Below, piece by piece: positions 46,510-60,377 of a stretch of 64,000 nucleotides of DNA (within the stretch, counting starts at the first letter, position 1; each line of letters starts with the position of its first letter). Source of the DNA: Terribacillus halophilus (GTDB taxonomy: Bacteria > Bacillota > Bacilli > Bacillales > Amphibacillaceae); the NCBI RefSeq assembly GCF_900162685.1, contig NZ_LT727828.1, positions 2,148,453 to 2,212,452 on the forward strand, written 5' to 3'. The notes under the pieces are model-generated. The model saw only the letters and a list, made by a program, of their open reading frames with translations. It was not told the DNA's origin and searched no databases. The position numbers and the translations under genes were made by a program.

Positions 46510-47351
46510 AATAGAGTTTCCTCTCCTTCCAGTTCTTCAACATACGTCTCTAACGTATTGTTTGTCACCTCAAGTTGTTCTAATGGAACAGCAGCATCTA
46601 GCAGTACTTTTATCTCCTCCACTGTTTTTTTCGTTAATTTCCGGTAGATTCCATCTTGATATTGATATCCCAAGGAGAGCAGGAGCCTGTTATATTGTCT
46701 GCTGGCACGAAAAGTTATCGTTTGTTGGTCTTGTTTAATCTCCTCAATGAGCCGATCCTCCCTAATCATGCCTCCTTCCAGATATAACAGCCGATCCGCA
46801 AGCTGCTCGGCTTCTGAAAGAATATGCGTTGTTACTATAAAACTCATCCCTGTTTGACGCATAGCAGCCAATTGGCGGTAAAACTGCCGCTTTGCTTCTA
46901 AATCCATCCCAGCTGTAGGTTCGTCCATAATCAATAATTCTGGTTTTTCTATTACAGCGAGCTGGAACAATAACCGCTTCATCTGTCCGGCACTCAAATT
47001 CTCCGCGATTTCTTTTTTCTTTGCTTCCAGCCCCGCTTTTCGCAGCGCTTCAAGGGTTTGTTCCTTTCTCCCATGCAGCGCTAGTAGATAAGAAGCAAAC
47101 TGCCAGACAGTTAGATTGCCAATCATGGAAGGCGACTGAGGTACATAACTGATTCGGGACTTCTCCAGCGACGATTCTATCATTCCGCCATCCGGCCTTA
47201 ACATCTTCATGATAATTTTCAATAAAGTAGATTTTCCTGCACCATTTGCCCCCAGCATGACGACGCTCTCTCCTTGCGTCATTTTGAACGTAACATCCTC
47301 TAGCACAGATTTTCCTTGAAAGGATTTCTTAATGTGATTCAGCTCCAGCAT
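46506..47351 (-). CDS. yvfR: ABC transporter ATP-binding protein (YvfR-like)
   Basis: The 281-aa protein has Walker A LGANGAGKST (about residues 33-42), Q-loop YVPQSP, signature LSAGQMKR, Walker B LLIMDEPTAGMD (about 152) and H-loop TTH, then a 70-residue C-terminal extension common in ABC-2 export ATPases. It energises the overlapping permease. First gene of the four-gene operon; ATG 47351 has GGAGG about 8 bases upstream. Confidence 0.92.
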   Translation of the reverse strand: MLELNHIKKSFQGKSVLEDVTFKMTQGESVVMLGANGAGKSTLLKIIMKMLRPDGGMIESSLEKSRISYVPQSPSMIGNLTVWQFASYLLALHGRKEQTLEALRKAGLEAKKKEIAENLSAGQMKRLLFQLAVIEKPELLIMDEPTAGMDLEAKRQFYRQLAAMRQTGMSFIVTTHILSEAEQLADRLLYLEGGMIREDRLIEEIKQDQQTITFRASRQYNRLLLSLGYQYQDGIYRKLTKKTVEEIKVLLDAAVPLEQLEVTNNTLETYVEELEGEETLL

Positions 47352-47372
47352 CTATGCCCACCTCCTGTTTTC

Positions 47373-47401
47373 AGAATAGCAAGATACCTTTGGAAGTGTA
47401 A
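47373..47401 (-). promoter_or_regulatory. Candidate activator-dependent promoter of the yvfRSTU-like operon
   Basis: On the minus strand TTACAC, 17 bases, TATTCT: a poor -35 and a fair -10, placed directly downstream of the inverted repeat at 47408. Confidence 0.35.
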
Positions 47402-47407
47402 GGAAGT

Positions 47408-47431
47408 TTTGTCACTGTTAAAAGTGACAAA
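47408..47431. promoter_or_regulatory. Perfect inverted repeat, candidate response-regulator operator
   Basis: TTTGTCACT, six bases, AGTGACAAA: nine perfect base pairs, adjacent to the -35 of the operon it precedes. It has no T tract, so it is unlikely to be a terminator. Binding by the linked YvfU-like regulator is an inference. Confidence 0.5.
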
Positions 47432-47465
47432 TGTCATACACGTACACCGGAGCTACCATTTAAGA

Positions 47466-47508
47466 AACCAAAAAATAGTCTGCATCCTATCAACATAGGA
47501 CCCAGACC
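47466..47508 (-). terminator. Intrinsic terminator of the second BCCT gene
   Basis: GTCTG and TCCTAT arms pair with ATAGGA and CAGAC across a 2x2 internal loop; on the minus strand TATTTTTTGG follows. Confidence 0.75.
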
Positions 47509-47519
47509 ATTACATTTTT

Positions 47520-49022
47520 TTAATTTTTACTCTTACTACTCTTTTCCTTCTTTAAATCTTCATTCATAGCCATTACAAGTGCCACAACCATAAATAGCAA
47601 TATGAAAGCAAATGGAAAGGCCGACACGATGGACGCTGTCTGTAATGCATTTAGCCCACCTGTTGCAAGCAGTACTGAGGCAGTTGCCGCTTGAATAATT
47701 CCCCAGATCATCTTAATTTTATTGGAAGGGTTCAAGCTGCCGTTTGTAGTTTGCATACCTAGAACGAACGTCGCAGAGTCAGCAGATGTAATAAAGAAGG
47801 TACTGATTAAGAACAATGCAATAATTGTTAGAACGGACGACATTGGCATCCCTTCAAACAAACCAAACAAAGTTTCTTCTTGCGCTAAATCAGTAAGACC
47901 CGTGTTGATACCATTTATCTCTTGGAACAAGCTGGATCCGCCAAACACGATGAACCAGAATGCACAAAAGATAGTTGGTATGAATAATACACCTATTACA
48001 AATTCACGAACTGTTCTCCCTTTTGATACACGTGCAATAAAGGTACCAACGAAAGGTGACCAAGCAATGAACCAAGCCCAATAAAATATAGTCCAGCTTT
48101 GAATCCATCCGTTGAAATTATCATTAAATGAACCTGTTTGGAAACTAAGGGAAGGCAAGGACTCCACGTAAGAACCCATAGTAGCAATAAATGTATTAAG
48201 AATAAATTGCGTTGGTCCCAAGAATAACGTTAGTAAAAGAAGCAAGACAGCTAATACAATATTCGCGTTACTTAGCCACTTAATTCCTTTGCCAATACCT
48301 GACCAAGCAGATGCCATAAACAATATTGTTACGATAATAATAATGATGAATTGTGTTGTAAAGTTATTCTTAATATCAGAGATAAACGACAAACCGCCCG
48401 CAATTTGAGAAGCTCCCAAACCTAGAGAAGTTGCAACACCAAATATAGTTGCAAATACCGCAATAATATCAATAACATTACCAATCCAGCCTTTTGTTCT
48501 TTCTCCAATCAAAGGTTCGAATGTTGAACTGATGAGGCCTGGTGCACCTCTTTTGAATTTGAAGTATGCAATTGCTAAAGCAATTACTGTGTATACAGCC
48601 CAAGTCTGTAATCCCCAATGGAATACCGAGTAACGCAGTGCATTTTTAGCAGCCTCAATGCTTTCCGCCTCTGCTTCAGGCGGTGCAGCGTAGTGAGCTA
48701 ACGTCTCTGCCGCTCCCCAGAAAATAAGGCCGATACCCATTCCGGCGCTGAATAGCATGGCAAACCAAGTAATTCTATTGTACTCCGGTTTTTCTCCTTC
48801 TTTTCCTAAACGCATATGACCAAAACGGCTAAAAATAAGGTATATGGAAAAGACTAAGAAAATAGCAACTGAAACAATATAAAACCACCCGAATTGCGAG
48901 GTTAAGAAAGATTGCGCCTCGTTAGAGATATATTCTAGATTTTTTGGTGCTGCTACACCCCAAACAACAAAAATAGCTGAGATGGCCAAAGATATCCAAA
49001 AAACTTTGCCCACTTTACTCAT
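47520..49022 (-). CDS. BCCT family osmolyte/choline transporter, second paralogue
   Basis: The 500-aa carrier has the same architecture as the first BCCT gene: GMGIGLIFWGAAE (about 88-100) and FYWAWFIAWSPFVGTFIARVSKGRT near 310. It diverges mainly in the outer loops and in GGAAE versus GASEP next to the substrate motif, so specificity may differ. ATG 49022 is behind AGGGGAA; earlier ATGs at 49046 and 49040 lack sites. It is divergent from a TetR regulator, unlike the first copy, suggesting substrate-responsive control. Confidence 0.92.
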   Translation of the reverse strand: MSKVGKVFWISLAISAIFVVWGVAAPKNLEYISNEAQSFLTSQFGWFYIVSVAIFLVFSIYLIFSRFGHMRLGKEGEKPEYNRITWFAMLFSAGMGIGLIFWGAAETLAHYAAPPEAEAESIEAAKNALRYSVFHWGLQTWAVYTVIALAIAYFKFKRGAPGLISSTFEPLIGERTKGWIGNVIDIIAVFATIFGVATSLGLGASQIAGGLSFISDIKNNFTTQFIIIIIVTILFMASAWSGIGKGIKWLSNANIVLAVLLLLLTLFLGPTQFILNTFIATMGSYVESLPSLSFQTGSFNDNFNGWIQSWTIFYWAWFIAWSPFVGTFIARVSKGRTVREFVIGVLFIPTIFCAFWFIVFGGSSLFQEINGINTGLTDLAQEETLFGLFEGMPMSSVLTIIALFLISTFFITSADSATFVLGMQTTNGSLNPSNKIKMIWGIIQAATASVLLATGGLNALQTASIVSAFPFAFILLFMVVALVMAMNEDLKKEKSSKSKN

Positions 49023-49360
49023 AAAATATTCCCCTTTCATGTACAACTAAGTTCTAAAGCAGCTGCTATATAGCTAGTAAACTCTATCCTCGTATTACGA
49101 GCAGCAGTGAAGAACTATCGTAGCGAGTTAATCTATTTAGATAGAACGACCTTTCTATTTTTACATATAGATGTTTCATAATCAATTGTTTAGCGCTAAT
49201 TGATTTGATTTAATCTACCTATCAAATTCTTTAGATAGATATACAAGAACGAATTCCTTGGTCAAAACACAGTTTGCACTACAAACTATTGCTTGACTCT
49301 AGTTACTGGAAATTGTAACTTGTAATTTGGTTCTAATTAATTTAAGGAGCAGTTAATCAT
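49023..49360. promoter_or_regulatory. Divergent BCCT/tetR control region with repeated TCTAT/ATAGA half-sites
   Basis: This 338-base AT-rich gap holds three inverted pairs of the same half-site: TCTAT-N4-ATAGA (49132-49145), TCTAT-N8-ATAGA (49154-49171) and CTATC-N10-GATAG (49219-49238). TTGACT at 49293 may be a tetR -35. No gene is seen. The clustering suggests TetR operators. Confidence 0.45.
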
Positions 49361-49915
49361 ATGAGTCGATCAACTAAAAAGGATATGTTGCTACAAGTAG
49401 CGGAACGGTTGTTTTACGAACATGGGTTTCGCGGTGTGGGTTTAAAGCAAATTATTAAAGAAGCAGATGTAGCTACAATGACACTATATAATCATTTTCC
49501 TTCGAAGGATAAACTAGTAGAAGAAGTACTAAAGCGACGTGAGGAACGTTATTGGTCCTACCTTGATTCCTCTATAGCAACAGACTCAGATTCTCCTTTT
49601 ATTCTAGCTGTAGAAGGTCACTGTCGCTGGTTAAAGGAACATTCCTATAATGGGGATATGTTTTTGCGAGCGATAGAGGATTATACGGGAACAGACAACG
49701 AGATTGAAACTATTGCAAGGGAACATAAATCAAAATTGCTTCATTATTTTCAGCAGTTAACAGAAGAAAAGCAGGGTGAAAATCAGCTGCATTTGGCCAA
49801 CCAGCTCACATTACTGCTCGAAGGAACTACTTCTATGACAACCTTAATAGGTGCTGACAAAGCAACTGAATACTCAATCTCCATGGCAAAAGTTCTTTTC
49901 CAACAAACTTCGTAA
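49361..49915 (+). CDS. TetR/AcrR family transcriptional regulator
   Basis: The 184-aa protein has an N-terminal TetR helix-turn-helix (LLQVAERLFYEHGFRGVGLKQIIKEADVATMTLYNHFPSKDKLVEEVL, residues 10-57) and an all-helical ligand domain of unknown specificity. ATG 49361 follows AAGGAGC with a longish spacing of about 10. Its divergence from the second BCCT gene suggests it represses that carrier and itself; the ligand might be the transported compound (inference). Confidence 0.88.
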   Translation: MSRSTKKDMLLQVAERLFYEHGFRGVGLKQIIKEADVATMTLYNHFPSKDKLVEEVLKRREERYWSYLDSSIATDSDSPFILAVEGHCRWLKEHSYNGDMFLRAIEDYTGTDNEIETIAREHKSKLLHYFQQLTEEKQGENQLHLANQLTLLLEGTTSMTTLIGADKATEYSISMAKVLFQQTS

Positions 49916-49955
49916 CATGGCGTAAGATGCAGCGTTTTTATATTGGATAGAAAAA

Positions 49956-49995
49956 ATGGACCAAACAATTAGATACCTCTAAATGTTCGGTCCAT
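49956..49995. terminator. Terminator between tetR and pepF
   Basis: ATGGACC and AACA pair with TGTT and GGTCCAT across a single mismatch, with a 16-base loop and flanking A/T runs. Confidence 0.7.
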
Positions 49996-50029
49996 CTTCA
50001 TTACTTATTAATTTTTTAGTTTTCCTATT

Positions 50030-51823
50030 TTATTCTGCCGTCAGGCGCAAGAATTCTTCAACGTCTTGCTTGCACACTTCAATTGCTTTCAGCCAGAAGT
50101 CTTTTTGTGTTAAATCTTCTTGTAAATGTTTCATCGCCAGATCCTCAACCGTCATGCGTCCTGTATCTTCAAGCAATGCATTATAAGAGCTTTCAAATGT
50201 TTCCGGATTTTCTGCTGCTTTCGCATAAATACCCGTACTGAATAAGAAACCGAATGTATAAGGGAAATTGTAAAACGGTACATCCGTTGCATAGAAGTGA
50301 AGTTTGGAAGCCCAGAACGTCGGATCATATTCCCCAAGCTGATCACTGTACGCCTCTTTTTGAGCCTCGACCATTAATTCGCGCAAGCGCGCTGCTGACA
50401 CAAGTCCATTTTTGCGTTCTTCATAAAATCTAGTTTCAAATAAGAAGCGAGCATGGATATTCATGAAGAAAGCGATACTGCGCTGGATTTTCTCCTCGAT
50501 TAACGCAACCTTTTCATCCTTTGCTGCTGCTTCTTTTACGGCAGCGTCTGAGACAATCAATTCAGCTAAAGTGGACGCTGTCTCCGCTACGTTCATTGCA
50601 TATTCCTGATTCAGCTGCTCAACATCATTCATCGCATAACTATGGTAAGCATGTCCTAATTCATGCGCAAGTGTCGATACATTATTCGCTGTTCCGCTAA
50701 ACGTCATGAAAATACGGCTTTCCTTTTTGTCTGGGAAGCTTGTGCAGAATCCGCCGGGACGTTTGCTATTGCGATCTTCTGCTTCAATCCATCGTTTTTC
50801 AAACGCTTGTTGAGAGAAGTCAGCCATTTGTGTACTATAAGCACGGAAATGCTTTACAATAAAGTCCGCTGCTTCATCGTATGTTACTTGCTTCGTAGTG
50901 GAAGATAATGGTGCATCAATATCATACCAGCTCAATTTTTCCAATCCGAGTAAATCAGCTTTTCGCTGAAGATATTTTACAAAGGTATCTTTCTCATCTG
51001 AAATCGCGCCCCACATTGCATCCAATGTTTGCTGGGACATACGGTTGTATGCTAACGGTTCTTTTAAGACGTTCTCCCATTTCCGATGCTTGTACGTTTG
51101 CAGACGAAAACCAGCCAAATGATTGAGCGTTTCGGCAAAGAAGTCCTCTTTTTCTGTCCAAGCTTCCTGCATTCTTCCAAATACATGCTGTCTCACTTTA
51201 CGATCTGCCGCATCTAATTTATTTGCTGCCTGGCCAACAGAATACGTTTTCTCTTCCCCATCAATCTCCAATGGCACTTGAATACTGCTGACAATAGTGT
51301 CGTACATGCTTCCCCAGCCATGGTAACCATCGATAGCCAAATCATTCAACAGTACCTCCTGTTCTGGAGATAGCTTCTCAGCTGCTTCTTTTCTGCGTTC
51401 CTCAAGAACAAATGCATAATTAATCAGTTCATCCTTCTCAAGCATCTGTTCCCATGTCTGCTGCGGCACTTGCGTAATGACTTTATCTACACCCGTTAGT
51501 GTTCCACTGTAGGCAGCCATGAGCTCATCCTTTTTACCTGACCACTGCTTCGCTTTCTTATCTGTTACATCTTGTGCCACGAGACATTCCACGAACGCAA
51601 CAACCTCAAATACACGTTTCGCAGATCCTTCCCATTTTTCTACTATACTTAATAAACCAGCAGGATTTGCGGACTCATCTGGTACTTGGAAATCCTCCAG
51701 CGCTTGTTTCCATTCTTGTAATGCTTGCTCTGCTTTCTGAGCGTATTCAGAAAGTTCACTTGAGTCACTGCCGCCCGGGAAAATTACATCCAAATCCCAT
51801 GTTTGTCCATATTTATTTGTCAT
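50030..51823 (-). CDS. pepF: Oligoendopeptidase F (M3B metallopeptidase)
   Basis: The 597-aa cytoplasmic Zn peptidase has HEXXH in TLAHELGHAYHSYAM (about residues 383-397) with the downstream Glu in ETASTLAE, plus the PepF-type N-terminal helical domain. It cleaves oligopeptides of about 7-17 residues, helping recycle peptides, and may have a role in controlling sporulation peptides as in B. subtilis. ATG 51823 has AAGGAGG 8 bases upstream; the earlier ATG at 51841 is inside that region. Confidence 0.94.
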   Translation of the reverse strand: MTNKYGQTWDLDVIFPGGSDSSELSEYAQKAEQALQEWKQALEDFQVPDESANPAGLLSIVEKWEGSAKRVFEVVAFVECLVAQDVTDKKAKQWSGKKDELMAAYSGTLTGVDKVITQVPQQTWEQMLEKDELINYAFVLEERRKEAAEKLSPEQEVLLNDLAIDGYHGWGSMYDTIVSSIQVPLEIDGEEKTYSVGQAANKLDAADRKVRQHVFGRMQEAWTEKEDFFAETLNHLAGFRLQTYKHRKWENVLKEPLAYNRMSQQTLDAMWGAISDEKDTFVKYLQRKADLLGLEKLSWYDIDAPLSSTTKQVTYDEAADFIVKHFRAYSTQMADFSQQAFEKRWIEAEDRNSKRPGGFCTSFPDKKESRIFMTFSGTANNVSTLAHELGHAYHSYAMNDVEQLNQEYAMNVAETASTLAELIVSDAAVKEAAAKDEKVALIEEKIQRSIAFFMNIHARFLFETRFYEERKNGLVSAARLRELMVEAQKEAYSDQLGEYDPTFWASKLHFYATDVPFYNFPYTFGFLFSTGIYAKAAENPETFESSYNALLEDTGRMTVEDLAMKHLQEDLTQKDFWLKAIEVCKQDVEEFLRLTAE

Positions 51824-51948
51824 TATGTATGCCTCCTTCAATTACCACTCTATTATACGCCTCGAACTATTGACTGAAAAGTTTTAGTGTTCGATATTTT
51901 TCATCAAATAAGGCTATAGCACTATTCGTTACTATAGCCTCCATGCAT

Positions 51949-53106
<1,158 letters not shown>

Positions 53107-53315
53107 CGAAATTATTTGCCTCCTGTCAATAATAATTAATTCTCTTCATGCGACCTCTTCTTATGCTTATTCGCTTTGATATCGAACTGACCCCGCCAGC
53201 TACCCTATATCTCTGCGTTTTTTTCGTTTGTTACTGGTAATCATTTGCTGTAAGTAAAGTCTATAAAAAAGTTTCTTGGCAAATTTTCTCACAAACATCC
53301 CCACTGCCATCCTTT
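53107..53315. other. AT-rich gap upstream of the ilv region
   Basis: Only the ribosome site of the collagen-like gene is recognisable. No mother-cell -10 of the CATANNNTA type is clear on the minus strand, and no open frame with a ribosome site was found. Confidence 0.5.
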
Positions 53316-53329
53316 TGTTAACGCTTTCA
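53316..53329 (+). promoter_or_regulatory. cre-like CcpA site upstream of ilvD
   Basis: TGTTAACGCTTTCA fits the cre consensus TGWAANCGNTNWCA at 13 of 14 positions. It is about 96 to 83 bases before the predicted transcription start, where CcpA is known to activate the B. subtilis ilv-leu operon. Confidence 0.65.
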
Positions 53330-53347
53330 ATTTAATTAAATCATTTA

Positions 53348-53362
53348 AAGAATCTGAAAATT
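53348..53362 (+). promoter_or_regulatory. CodY-like box upstream of the ilvD promoter
   Basis: AAGAATCTGAAAATT matches AATTTTCWGAAAATT at 12 of 15 positions, lying 14 bases before the -35 hexamer. Confidence 0.5.
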
Positions 53363-53376
53363 TATTGTTTTTGCTG

Positions 53377-53405
53377 TTGACCTAGCTCTAGTTAGGCGTT
53401 ATGAT
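53377..53405 (+). promoter_or_regulatory. Sigma-A promoter of ilvD
   Basis: TTGACC, a 17-base spacer and TATGAT (5/6 and 5/6). Transcription should start near 53412. Confidence 0.75.
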
Positions 53406-53429
53406 AACTGACAATTAACCAAATAAAAG

Positions 53430-53444
53430 AATTTTCGAATTATT
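53430..53444 (+). promoter_or_regulatory. Second CodY-like box in the ilvD leader
   Basis: AATTTTCGAATTATT matches the CodY consensus at 11 of 15 positions, downstream of the promoter, where binding would act as a roadblock. Confidence 0.4.
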
Positions 53445-53508
53445 CAAAAATGAAATGCATCACACTAAAAAAAGAGAATTTATTGCAATTGGGAGGTGTT
53501 TTGATCTT

Positions 53509-55176
53509 ATGAGAAGTGACATGATCAAAACAGGAATTGACCGGGCACCACACCGCAGTTTGCTGCATGCGACGGGTGTAAAAACGTCCGACCTAGGAAA
53601 GCCATTCATTGGAGTTTGCAACTCCTACATTGATATCATTCCTGGACATATGCATTTGAACAAATTTGCTGAAGTTGTAAAAGATGCTATTCGTGAGGCA
53701 GGCGGTATTCCGTTCGAGTTTAATACAATCGGAGTTGATGATGGTATTGCGATGGGACATATCGGCATGCGCTACAGCTTGCCAAGTCGAGAAATTATTG
53801 CTGACAGTGCAGAAACAGTTATACAGGCTCACTGGTTCGACGGCGTCTTCTATATACCGAATTGCGATAAGATTACCCCAGGAATGCTAATGGCGGCAGC
53901 GAGAACAAACGTCCCTTCCGTTTTTGTATCCGGAGGTCCAATGGAAGCTGGTGTTAGTCCAGAAGGCAAACCATTGAATCTTGTATCTATGTTTGAAGGT
54001 GTAGGCGCCGTTCAAAATGGCACTATGACAGAACAAGAATTAGCGACCATCGAGACACTAGCTTGTCCGACATGCGGCTCCTGCTCAGGTATGTTCACTG
54101 CCAATTCGATGAACAGCCTTATGGAAATGCTTGGCATGACCGTTCCTGGAAACGGAACACTGCTGGCAACGTCAGAAGAGCGTCACGAACTAATCTACGA
54201 AGCTGCCAGACATTTGGTTCGCCTCGTAAAAGAAGATATTCGTCCTCGTGACATTATGACAAAAGAAACCTTTGATAATGCCTTTGCTTTGGATATGGCA
54301 ATGGGCGGATCTACCAACACGGTACTCCATACGATTGCAATAGCACATGAAGCAGGTATTGATTATAACTTAGCTGATATTAACAAGATTGCTGAAAAAG
54401 TGCCTTATTTATCTAAAATCAGTCCAGCATCTGACTATTCTATGCATGACGTTCATCTCGCCGGCGGAGTAAGTGCCATTATTAAAGAGCTTTGCAAGAT
54501 TGATGGGCTGCTTCATAGAGAACGCATTACAATTACCGGCAAAACAATTGCAGAGAATGTAGAAAATTACGAGATATTGAACAAAGATGTGATTCGTCCG
54601 CTGGATAACCCTTACAGCCCTGTCGGCGGTCTAAGTATCTTATATGGCAACTTAGCGCCAGATGGCAGTGTCATTAAAGTAGGAGCTGTTGATCCTTCCA
54701 TCAAAAAGTTCCTAGGAGAAGCAATTGTATTTAATTCCCAGGATGAAGCGCAAGAAGGTATTTCGAATGGTACGGTGCAAGCAGGTCACGTTGTTGTTAT
54801 CCGTTATGAAGGGCCAAAAGGCGGACCAGGAATGCCAGAGATGCTAACCCCCACTTCTGCTATTGCCGGACGCGGGTTAGCAAAAGAAGTTGCCTTAATC
54901 ACAGATGGTCGTTTTTCTGGGGCGACCCGAGGTATCTCTGTCGGACATATTTCTCCTGAAGCAGCCGAAGGTGGTCCAATCGCTTTTGTTGAAAATGGAG
55001 ATCCAGTTTTAATTGATTTAGAGACACGCAGCATTGAATTGCTCGTCGATGAAGATGTACTCGAAGAACGCAGTAAGAACTGGGAACAGCCGGAACCAAA
55101 GATTAAAACCGGTTACCTAGCAAAATATGCAAAACTCGTAACCTCTGCTAATACTGGCGGTGTTATGAAAATATAA
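53509..55176 (+). CDS. ilvD: Dihydroxy-acid dehydratase
   Basis: The 555-aa enzyme has Fe-S cysteines in [13 protein letters not shown] (about 48), NCDKITPGM (about 120) and [17 protein letters not shown] (about 190), and the C-terminal [11 protein letters not shown] and [12 protein letters not shown] signatures. It dehydrates dihydroxy-isovalerate and -methylvalerate to the 2-oxoacids of Val and Ile. The start is ATG 53509 ([19 protein letters not shown]); GGAGGTG is about 10 bases upstream. The frame to 53455 runs into the leader. It precedes the T-box, so it should be expressed independently of tRNA charging. Confidence 0.96.
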   Translation: MRSDMIKTGIDRAPHRSLLHATGVKTSDLGKPFIGVCNSYIDIIPGHMHLNKFAEVVKDAIREAGGIPFEFNTIGVDDGIAMGHIGMRYSLPSREIIADSAETVIQAHWFDGVFYIPNCDKITPGMLMAAARTNVPSVFVSGGPMEAGVSPEGKPLNLVSMFEGVGAVQNGTMTEQELATIETLACPTCGSCSGMFTANSMNSLMEMLGMTVPGNGTLLATSEERHELIYEAARHLVRLVKEDIRPRDIMTKETFDNAFALDMAMGGSTNTVLHTIAIAHEAGIDYNLADINKIAEKVPYLSKISPASDYSMHDVHLAGGVSAIIKELCKIDGLLHRERITITGKTIAENVENYEILNKDVIRPLDNPYSPVGGLSILYGNLAPDGSVIKVGAVDPSIKKFLGEAIVFNSQDEAQEGISNGTVQAGHVVVIRYEGPKGGPGMPEMLTPTSAIAGRGLAKEVALITDGRFSGATRGISVGHISPEAAEGGPIAFVENGDPVLIDLETRSIELLVDEDVLEERSKNWEQPEPKIKTGYLAKYAKLVTSANTGGVMKI

Positions 55177-55185
55177 CCAAAACAA

Positions 55186-55463
55186 AGACGGGACCATAGT
55201 GACGGATACATTATATTCACAGAGAGCCAGGGGTGCTGAAATCCTGGCAATATAATCCGTCATCTCTCTTCCCCGAGTGCAAAGCTGAAATCAGAGTAGG
55301 CTGAGCCAGGTGTGCAGCACCTGTTATCAAAACGGAGCGGAAGTTCAGCTCCACGAGGCAGTTTACCGTGAGGAAACTGTGAACTTGGGTGGTACCGAGA
55401 AAAGAAAAGTCTTTTTTCCCCATTTCTTGCAAGCTTGCTTGAATGGAGAAAGAAGGCTTTTTT
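55186..55463 (+). promoter_or_regulatory. T-box riboswitch controlling ilvB and downstream genes
   Basis: GAACTTGGGTGGTACCG at 55381-55397 is the conserved T-box sequence. Upstream, stem I runs from about 55191 (GGGA, later TCCC; GACGGAT with ATCCGTC; apical GAGAGCC ... GGTGCTGAAATCCTGGC). Small hairpins at 55308, 55335 and 55360 follow. A terminator stem (AGTCTTTTTTCCCCATT with AATGGAGAAAGAAGGCTT, then TTTTTT) ends at 55463. The specifier loop contains ATC and overlapping CTC triplets (55262-55268); CTC (Leu) is likelier for this operon, but folding is needed. No separate promoter is seen, so it is internal to the operon. Confidence 0.93.
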
Positions 55464-55498
55464 ATATATAACAAACAATCTTTTGGAGGGATAAAACC

Positions 55499-57228
55499 AT
55501 GAAGGTGAAGGCGCAAGCCGTACAGGAAAGAAATCCTGCCGCAAAAGTTCCCAAGACTGGTGCTGATCTATTCGTAGAAGCATTGCAAGCAGCCGGTGTC
55601 GATACGATTTTCGGTTATCCAGGAGGAGCAGTACTTCCAATCTACGATGCCTTGTATCGCGCTGAACCACAATTCAAGCATATTCTGACCCGTCACGAAC
55701 AAGGTGCCATTCACGCAGCAGAAGGATACGCACGTGTATCCGGAAAACCTGGCGTTGTGATTGCTACTTCAGGACCTGGTGCTACCAACCTGATTACCGG
55801 GATTGCTGATGCCATGATGGACTCTTTACCTCTAGTTATTTTCACTGGCCAAGTAGGCAGAAGTGTGATTGGTACCGATGCCTTCCAAGAATCAGATGTG
55901 ATGGGTATTACGACACCAATTACGAAACATAACTATCAAGTGCAGCGACAAGAAGATATGCCGCGCATTGTCAAAGAAGCATTCTATATTGCGACAACAG
56001 GACGACCTGGTCCCGTTGTGATAGATATTCCAAAAGATATTTCAGGCGAAGCTTACCAAACGGCTGTATCATCACATGCGATTCACCTTCCAGGTTATCA
56101 GCCGACAACAAAACCGAACAGCAATCAAATAAAAAAACTGATTCAGGCAATTGAAGAAGCAAAACGTCCAGTACTTCTAACAGGTGCAGGGGTATTGCAC
56201 GCAAAAGCAGCACAGGAAGTTGAGAATTTCGCAAAACATTTCAAGCTGCCTGTCGCTTCTACCCTTCTTGGACTTGGTGCCTTCCCTGCCAGTCATCCAC
56301 AATTCCTAGGAATGGGTGGCATGCACGGCACCTATGCAGCTAACCGCGCCCTGTACGAATGCGATTTGCTAATCAATGTAGGCGCTCGTTTCGATGACAG
56401 GCTGACTGGAAACTTAGCACATTTTGCTCCTGAAGCAACAATAGCGCATATCGATATTGATCCAGCTGAGATTGGTAAGATTATTCCAACAAGCATTCCC
56501 GTTGTTTCAGATGCAAAAGCAGCAATCGAGGCGCTTTTGGCAGAAGAATCGAGTGCAACTGCTAGTGAAGATTGGTGCAATCATTTGCAGCAATACAAAG
56601 CAGATTTTCCGCTCTGGTATAACAATCCAGTACAAGATCTTACCCCGCAATGGGTCATGCAAGCTGTGCATAAAGCAACTGACGGCAAGGCGATCATTAC
56701 GACCGACGTCGGGCAGCATCAGATGTGGGCGGCGCAGTATTACGGTTTTGATCAGCCAAATAGGTGGGTCACTTCCGGCGGCCTCGGTACAATGGGCTTT
56801 GGCTTCCCTGCAGCTATCGGAGCTCAGCTGGCATGTCCTGACAGTACCGTTATCAGTATTGTTGGCGACGGTGGTTTCCAAATGACGATGCAGGAATTGT
56901 CTGTTCTGCAAGAACGCAGACTGCCTGTCAAGGTACTGATTGTAAACAACCAAAGTCTCGGCATGGTAAGACAATGGCAGGAATTTTTCTACCAAGAGCG
57001 TTATTCAGAATCATTGCTAAATGTACAGCCTGATTTTATCAAATTGGCGGACAGTTACAGCATCAAGGGAGTGCGGCTTGATACACAGGAACAGCTGGTC
57101 CAACAGCTCCCTTCCCTACTTCAATCTGATGAACCTGTCGTTATTGATTGCCGCGTGCTACGGCAGGAAAATGTATTCCCAATGATCGCCCCTGGCAAAG
57201 GTTTGCATGAAATGATTGGAGTGAGTCG

Positions 57229-57232
<4 letters not shown>
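55499..57232 (+). CDS. ilvB: Acetolactate synthase large subunit
   Basis: The 577-aa TPP enzyme has [15 protein letters not shown] (about 36-50), the catalytic Glu in [19 protein letters not shown], the FAD-binding middle domain and the TPP/Mg motif [12 protein letters not shown] ... [12 protein letters not shown] (about 457-500). It condenses pyruvate, or pyruvate with 2-oxobutyrate, in Val/Leu/Ile synthesis. ATG 55499 has GGAGGG 8 bases upstream. First gene behind the T-box; ATGA overlap with ilvH. Confidence 0.97.
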
Positions 57233-60353
<3,121 letters not shown>

Positions 60354-60377
60354 AACTTGTTTTGGAGAGTGTTGATT

